Of a DNA stretch of 64,000 nucleotides, positions 59,652 to 64,000 are shown piece by piece (the stretch's first letter is position 1; every line of letters begins with the position of its first letter). The notes below the pieces were generated by a model. The model saw only the letters and a list, made by a program, of their open reading frames with translations. It was not told where the DNA came from and ran no database searches. Source of the DNA: Isoetes taiwanensis (lineage: Eukaryota > Streptophyta > Lycopodiopsida > Isoetales > Isoetaceae); contig JAJEKV010000142.1 in the NCBI GenBank assembly GCA_021234155.1, positions 124,001-188,000 on the forward strand, read 5' to 3'. The position numbers were made by a program, and so were the translations under genes.

Positions 59652-61740
59652 CTACTCAGAAGAAAAGAAGTTATTATCCAGCCAATTCAATACTTCATTT
59701 ATATTGTAGGTCAAACCAGGAAACACCTTTCTTTGCAACATTAGTTTAATGCTTATAGCCAAGTCATTGGCCTTAAACCCGTTGTCAACAAATTCCTGTA
59801 TCAAGCTTTTCAGATCCATAATCGCCCTAACAGGGCTTGTGTTAACATATAACAGTGGTAGGATTTGAGAGATTATCACTTTGCTAGCATTTAAATACGG
59901 TCGACAGCTTGAGGCGTGAATAAATTTCATCACCTGGAAAGGTAATTTGTCTCTTTTGTCGTACTTATACGTGGTATATAACCCAGTAGGAGGATTAATC
60001 ACCTCTATGGTGACACTTAGAAAATTACCCCTGTATCCACTTAAACCTTTATTGCCATCCAAGGGTAGATACTCTGTTTCATCTTTAATCTGTAAGAGTT
60101 GCAGATTATAAATGTTATCACAGCAGCTACAGTCCTTTCCATCCTGAAAGAAATTGGAGAGATCACCCCCATTTGGGATGCAAACATCATCTATGTATCT
60201 TCTAGCATCTTTAAATTTCACAATATCCTGGAATCTGCCATTGATAGCAAGTTTTTCAATGAGTCTCAGCTCAAAATAGGACAGATATAGGTTGCACCAC
60301 TCAGGGGAACATGCAAACCCCATTGGTATTCCACAGATTTGTTTCCAAACTCCCTTACCCTGTATAACATAACAATTAATTGAGCTCGCAGAAATTTTCT
60401 TTGTCAAGATAACACCAAGAGTTACCATTCTGTTTTTTACAGTCCCAAGTGAATAAAATATCATCATCAAGGACCTTGTAGCACATCATTACCTCATCAC
60501 CTTGACCAGACATGTAGTCAATTGCCATGCCAATAATCTCTTTGATTACCCTGCATATCCCATCCTGCCCTAGAAGTGGGATGTTTTCATAACATTTAGA
60601 GATATCAGCATTAAATATATTGTGGATCTTGTTTGGCAAGTTCAACATAACTTCATAAATTGAGTCCACAATCCAGAAAGCATTCACTTTTCCTGGTAAT
60701 AGTACATTCAATTTTTCCAGTCTCAATTTATATGCTTTGGGCAGCACTTCAGCCAGACCTCTTAGACCCCTTGTGATTATTTTGGCTGGTAAGGTAAATA
60801 TGGTCCGGTTTGCATTAGTGATCCAACGGTAGTCACTTTTATGCGCTTTGTACATTCCTAATAAATATGGGATTCTGTCCTTATAAGGGCAATCCAAATG
60901 AAACTTTTGTTTTAGACTACTGTCCAAATCGGCGGTTTTTCCCCTCGTCATGGGTATATTCCTTAAAGTCCTTTCCATGCAATCTTGCTCACGGCCATGT
61001 CTCTAATATGCCAAGGGCATATGAAAGATGGAACATTAGCGACCTTATCCACACCGGAAACATAAACATTACGGTTGAGCCGGCTTAGGCATTTTTGACA
61101 TTCGGATCCCGCATGGCATTGTGCGACCCTAGTACATGATTTTATTTTCTCACGGGCTTTGGCGGTATGCACTTAATCAATCCCTTCTTAATGCTTGTAA
61201 CTTCATATGGATGTATATTAGTACCGTTTCTCTCAAGACCATCAAAGCGGGTCATTGATTCCACTTTCAATATTGCACATAAACTCATCTAATTTTAACG
61301 GTTTATCGGGTATGTAATTCGGGGCCCTTTGAACATACTTCTCAACTCTTTTGATTTGATAATGCTTAGGTCAAGTGTTCTCACATGCCCAATTTTATGG
61401 TCAATAAATCGTTCAGTCCGGCATATGGCGGATGCATTTGGGTATTTCTTCACCCGCAAATATCCGGAATGGTTTATAAACTAGATCCAATAATTGTTCA
61501 TCATAAGTCCAACCAATGCATACTTTTTCCATAATATGAGTTCCAAAGTCACCCAGCCTTACATAAAGGTATTCTTTGATGATTTCTCTTACATTAATAT
61601 CATCAATCACCTTAGAAGAGAAACGGAAGTGAATTCTAACCTTCTTAGTGCTTAAGCAACTTGTTTTGGCTAGAATTTTTCGACCTTTGGGTCCAATCTT
61701 AATGCAACGTTCAGCAACATCTTCAGTTTCCTAAAATTAT
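59652..61740 (-). pseudogene. Penelope-like reverse transcriptase (ORF2)
   Basis: A retroelement polymerase that would copy the element RNA. Minus-strand order: KIGPKGRKILAKTSCLS and FGTHIMEKVCIGWTYDEQ (~61,700-61,490); GHVRTLDLSIIKSKELRSMF (~61,400); a Cys-rich stretch C.....C.....C..C (~61,130-61,090); RIPYLLGMYKAHKSDYRWIT (~60,870); NADISKCYENIPLLG (~60,600); GVWKQICGIPMGFACSPEW (IPMG at 60,318-60,329); and ARRYIDDVC (RYIDD at 60,186-60,200), the catalytic box. IPMG plus YIDD, with no YADD, fits Penelope-like RTs. The frame is broken near 60,380-60,400 and in the N-terminal half, so it is a pseudogene unless basecalling errors explain the breaks. No C-terminal GIY-YIG domain is present; translation ends at 59,652. 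A possible 3' splice site (TTTTAG|GAAACTG) precedes 61,740. Confidence 0.8.
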
Positions 61741-62204
61741 GACAGATTATATGTCAGTAAGACCTCCACTGGAAGTAATACTAAAATCATGATAAAAGAA
61801 AAAATATTTTGCTTGTAAAACATCACTCTGATATGCTGTAAGAAAAACTCCATCAGTGGAGAAGGCACACGCTTTTTTCCAATGTATAACATTGGTTAAA
61901 ACCAAAATTTCATTATGATTGGCAAAAGCCTTTGATACACGGTTTAAAGGCTGAAAAACAAAACCTTTGAGCACCATTCAAGTTAAAATGCCCAGCCTAT
62001 TATATTATGCACAAAAATCAGCATACTAAGCATGCTTTACATATATTCATTATAAGCGGCAGACCATTATGGTATCGAGTTGGATGTGTAGGATGCAAGT
62101 CCAAAAAAGGTCCAAGCAAAATATCCTGCATACATATATGCACCCTGGATTAGTACTGTGGACTAATTCAGGCAGAGCTTACATCATGCTCCACGTACCT
62201 TAGA

Positions 62205-63711
62205 TCAGTACATCAGTTTAGCCTGCTTCAAATCATTTTTGTCAGGCAAGCCCGGCCTTGGGCCTTTGGAGACCGAAGCCTCATCATTGGTGGAATTAAC
62301 ATAGGCAATTGACTCGCTAGCAATGCTCTCAATCAATTGGCAACTAGAGTTGGTACTAGTGCCTTCACTGTTTATATTGCTCCTGGTCACCCTAGGAGGC
62401 ATAAACACATCATGCTTGCTGCAGGCAGCCTGCGTGAACACAGTCGTATCATCCTCCTCAGCCATCCCATGTTTAGCCAGTAGGAATTTTCTGTCCTTGA
62501 TCATCATTTCACACACATTGACCAACTTAGTGTTCCCAAAAGCAGCCTGGATATCACAATCAGGATTATTAGCCAATTTATTAGTGACTCTCACCATCAT
62601 ATCCCTAACATGCAAATAAACCAAGTGGGCCATTACTGGTTTCTTCAAGTGTTGCTGTATATAACTCAGGAAAGCCCCTATTCTTCCAGCAGGGGTGAGT
62701 CTTGGGTACACAAGCTCCAAATGGTTGCATGCAAACCAAATAGCCTGGTCGAACCACGTGATAGAATCTTTACAAGCCGAAGAGTCATTGCAGTTACATT
62801 TGAAATAAGGGCTAAAAGATCTCCAGATTCTATGCAGGTAATTATATTCCCTTTTTATGACAGGGAACGCCATATGGGCTTTGACAAACAGTGTAATGCC
62901 AAGGTTGCTTTGGCATTTTTTGTCAAACAACGCTGTCCCAAAAGGAAACTCCACTTCCTCATTGTCAATAAGCTTTATCATGTTGTTGGCTGCAGCTTCA
63001 ATATCAATCAGGTGCTCATTGTTTAGCCCAGCAATCATAATCCAAGCTTGTCGGCTAATAGGAGCCAGGGTGCTGTAGTTCTGACTGCGCCATAAACCTT
63101 GATCAAATTCCTCGCCTAACCATTCTATGGCCATCTCAGAGATGATCGGGAATCTTAGACAGTTATGCAAGGTCAGCCTCATCATGTTATCACTGTTAGC
63201 ACTTTGTTTACTCTTCCCACCATTATTCATAATATCTAAGTCAACTTTAGGAATGAATTTGACAAAACCTGTTGTTGGTTTATCTTGATCCAGGCACTCC
63301 ACAGGCTTATTGTCAATGGCAAAAGTCTTATCCTTCATTTTGTTGACCCTTTCCAAGTAGTTAATCCCGGCTTTGCATTCAATGGCAAGTAAGTCATCAA
63401 GATCCGTTCTGTCAGCCAGCACATTAGAAATGTCCAGGAAAACCTGCTGCAGTACAGGCTCACACTCTTTTGCCATCGTACCTAGTCCATCCAACTTAAG
63501 AAAAAGATCCAACCATGCACTAAACCCCAAATGTATCACAGGGGAATAAGCATCCGGAGGTAAGTTCCTGTTCAGCCTCAGAATAATCTCATGAATTTCA
63601 GGGCTTGCTATTAGGCATAATATATACTGCACCGCCCTGTTTGGAGCTCTTCCAGTGGCACAATAACCCAGGTCAGCTAGATGTCTGATCCAAACTGCCT
63701 TAGGCTGGAAA
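62205..63711 (-). CDS. ORF1 of the two-ORF Penelope-like element, unknown family
   Basis: An intact minus-strand frame, 475 codons from the ATG at 63,632 and open upstream to ~63,711. Homology to the 18.4-19.9 kb copy starts upstream of that ATG (LADLGY), so the true start is upstream or in a preceding exon (TTTTTTCCAG|CC looks like a splice acceptor). Conserved blocks from M1: HLGFSAW (34-40), TLHNCLRFP (154-162), GLWRSQNY (179-186), FDKKC (236-240), AHMAFPVIKREYNYLHRIWR (252-271), ITWFDQAIW (291-299), VMAHLVYLHVRD (333-344). The C-terminus is polar and unconserved. No membrane segments and no recognised domain; I do not assign a function. It precedes the RT by ~460 bp on the same strand, as in the other copy. 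Confidence 0.65.
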
Positions 63712-63886
63712 AAACATAAATTTCTTGTTAGTTCATAGTTAATGATCAGAAAATAACCATTAATATGTTAGAACCGATAATGGCATGCATAATCAGTAAA
63801 CATCCACTTAATACCAAGAATGAACTCAAAAAGAAATGGTTACAGAATTGATGTGTTTGTTGGATACCTCCAACAAATAGATGTCA

Positions 63887-64000
63887 CTGTTTCTTCTTCG
63901 AATATGTTCTTACTACGACTACAGTCTAAATAATGTTTTACAAACAGTTAAATGCCTTGTTCATAGTAAGCCCATGTCCCCAAAAATATCTACCCTGGTG
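63887..64000. repeat. copy of 56.00-56.72 kb lacking the hAT-like MITE
   Basis: Matches 56,000-56,085 joined directly to 56,697-56,722, i.e. the uninterrupted target site. It begins at a short TTCTTC remnant of the microsatellite and runs off the window end. Confidence 0.9.

Noticed and set aside
62323-63078. Plus-strand frames over the ORF1 region
   Set aside because: Antisense shadows of the conserved minus-strand ORF1.

Overview
The window looks like land-plant nuclear DNA from a repeat-rich, gene-poor region. It is AT-rich and holds plant-style L1 fragments, tRNA-derived SINE-like sequences, small DNA transposons and a plant-type nuclear poly(A) polymerase copy. The lineage cannot be fixed from sequence alone. 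A fern or other seed-free plant is my inference, from the style of the main LINE family and the presence of a Penelope-like reverse transcriptase. I see no ordinary intact, intron-containing host gene, no rRNA and no CRISPR array.

Layout. 0-6.7 kb is mostly anonymous sequence, with a hairpin module at 0.4 kb, a ~340-bp tandem repeat (2.15-2.95 kb), a small basic ORF (3.3 kb), long (TA)n tracts and a tRNA-like sequence (5.7 kb). A degenerate LINE with endonuclease, RT and C-terminal parts lies at 7.4-10.2 kb. Its 3' half and flank are tandemly duplicated at 11.5-14.05 kb. The next module (13.1-15.7 kb) recurs at 20.1-22.7 kb. Between these two copies sits a minus-strand two-ORF retroelement (15.9-19.9 kb), and a better preserved relative lies at 59.6-63.7 kb. 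A 4.3-kb unit is tandemly repeated 2.2 times at 27.3-36.8 kb. The array runs into a ~4-kb palindrome (36.8-40.8 kb), and one arm of that palindrome is also present at 24.8-26.8 kb. Another nested inverted repeat spans 42.4-52.3 kb. An intronless poly(A) polymerase retrocopy lies at 53.8-55.4 kb, and an inverted copy of its 3' part and flank at 48.7-49.85 kb.

Two signals stand out. (1) A ~105-nt module occurs nine times. It has a conserved loop and a conserved 5' flank, but its terminal helix changes sequence from copy to copy while staying paired, which suggests selection on RNA structure. (2) Two diverged copies of a Penelope-like element share the same order: an unrecognised ORF1 of about 500 codons, followed by an IPMG/YIDD reverse transcriptase.

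One caution affects every reading frame here. Near-identical repeat copies differ mainly at CAG/CTG trinucleotides, by mixed indels and substitutions rather than C-to-T changes. That pattern looks like basecalling error at methylated CHG sites, so some frameshifts are probably artefacts.
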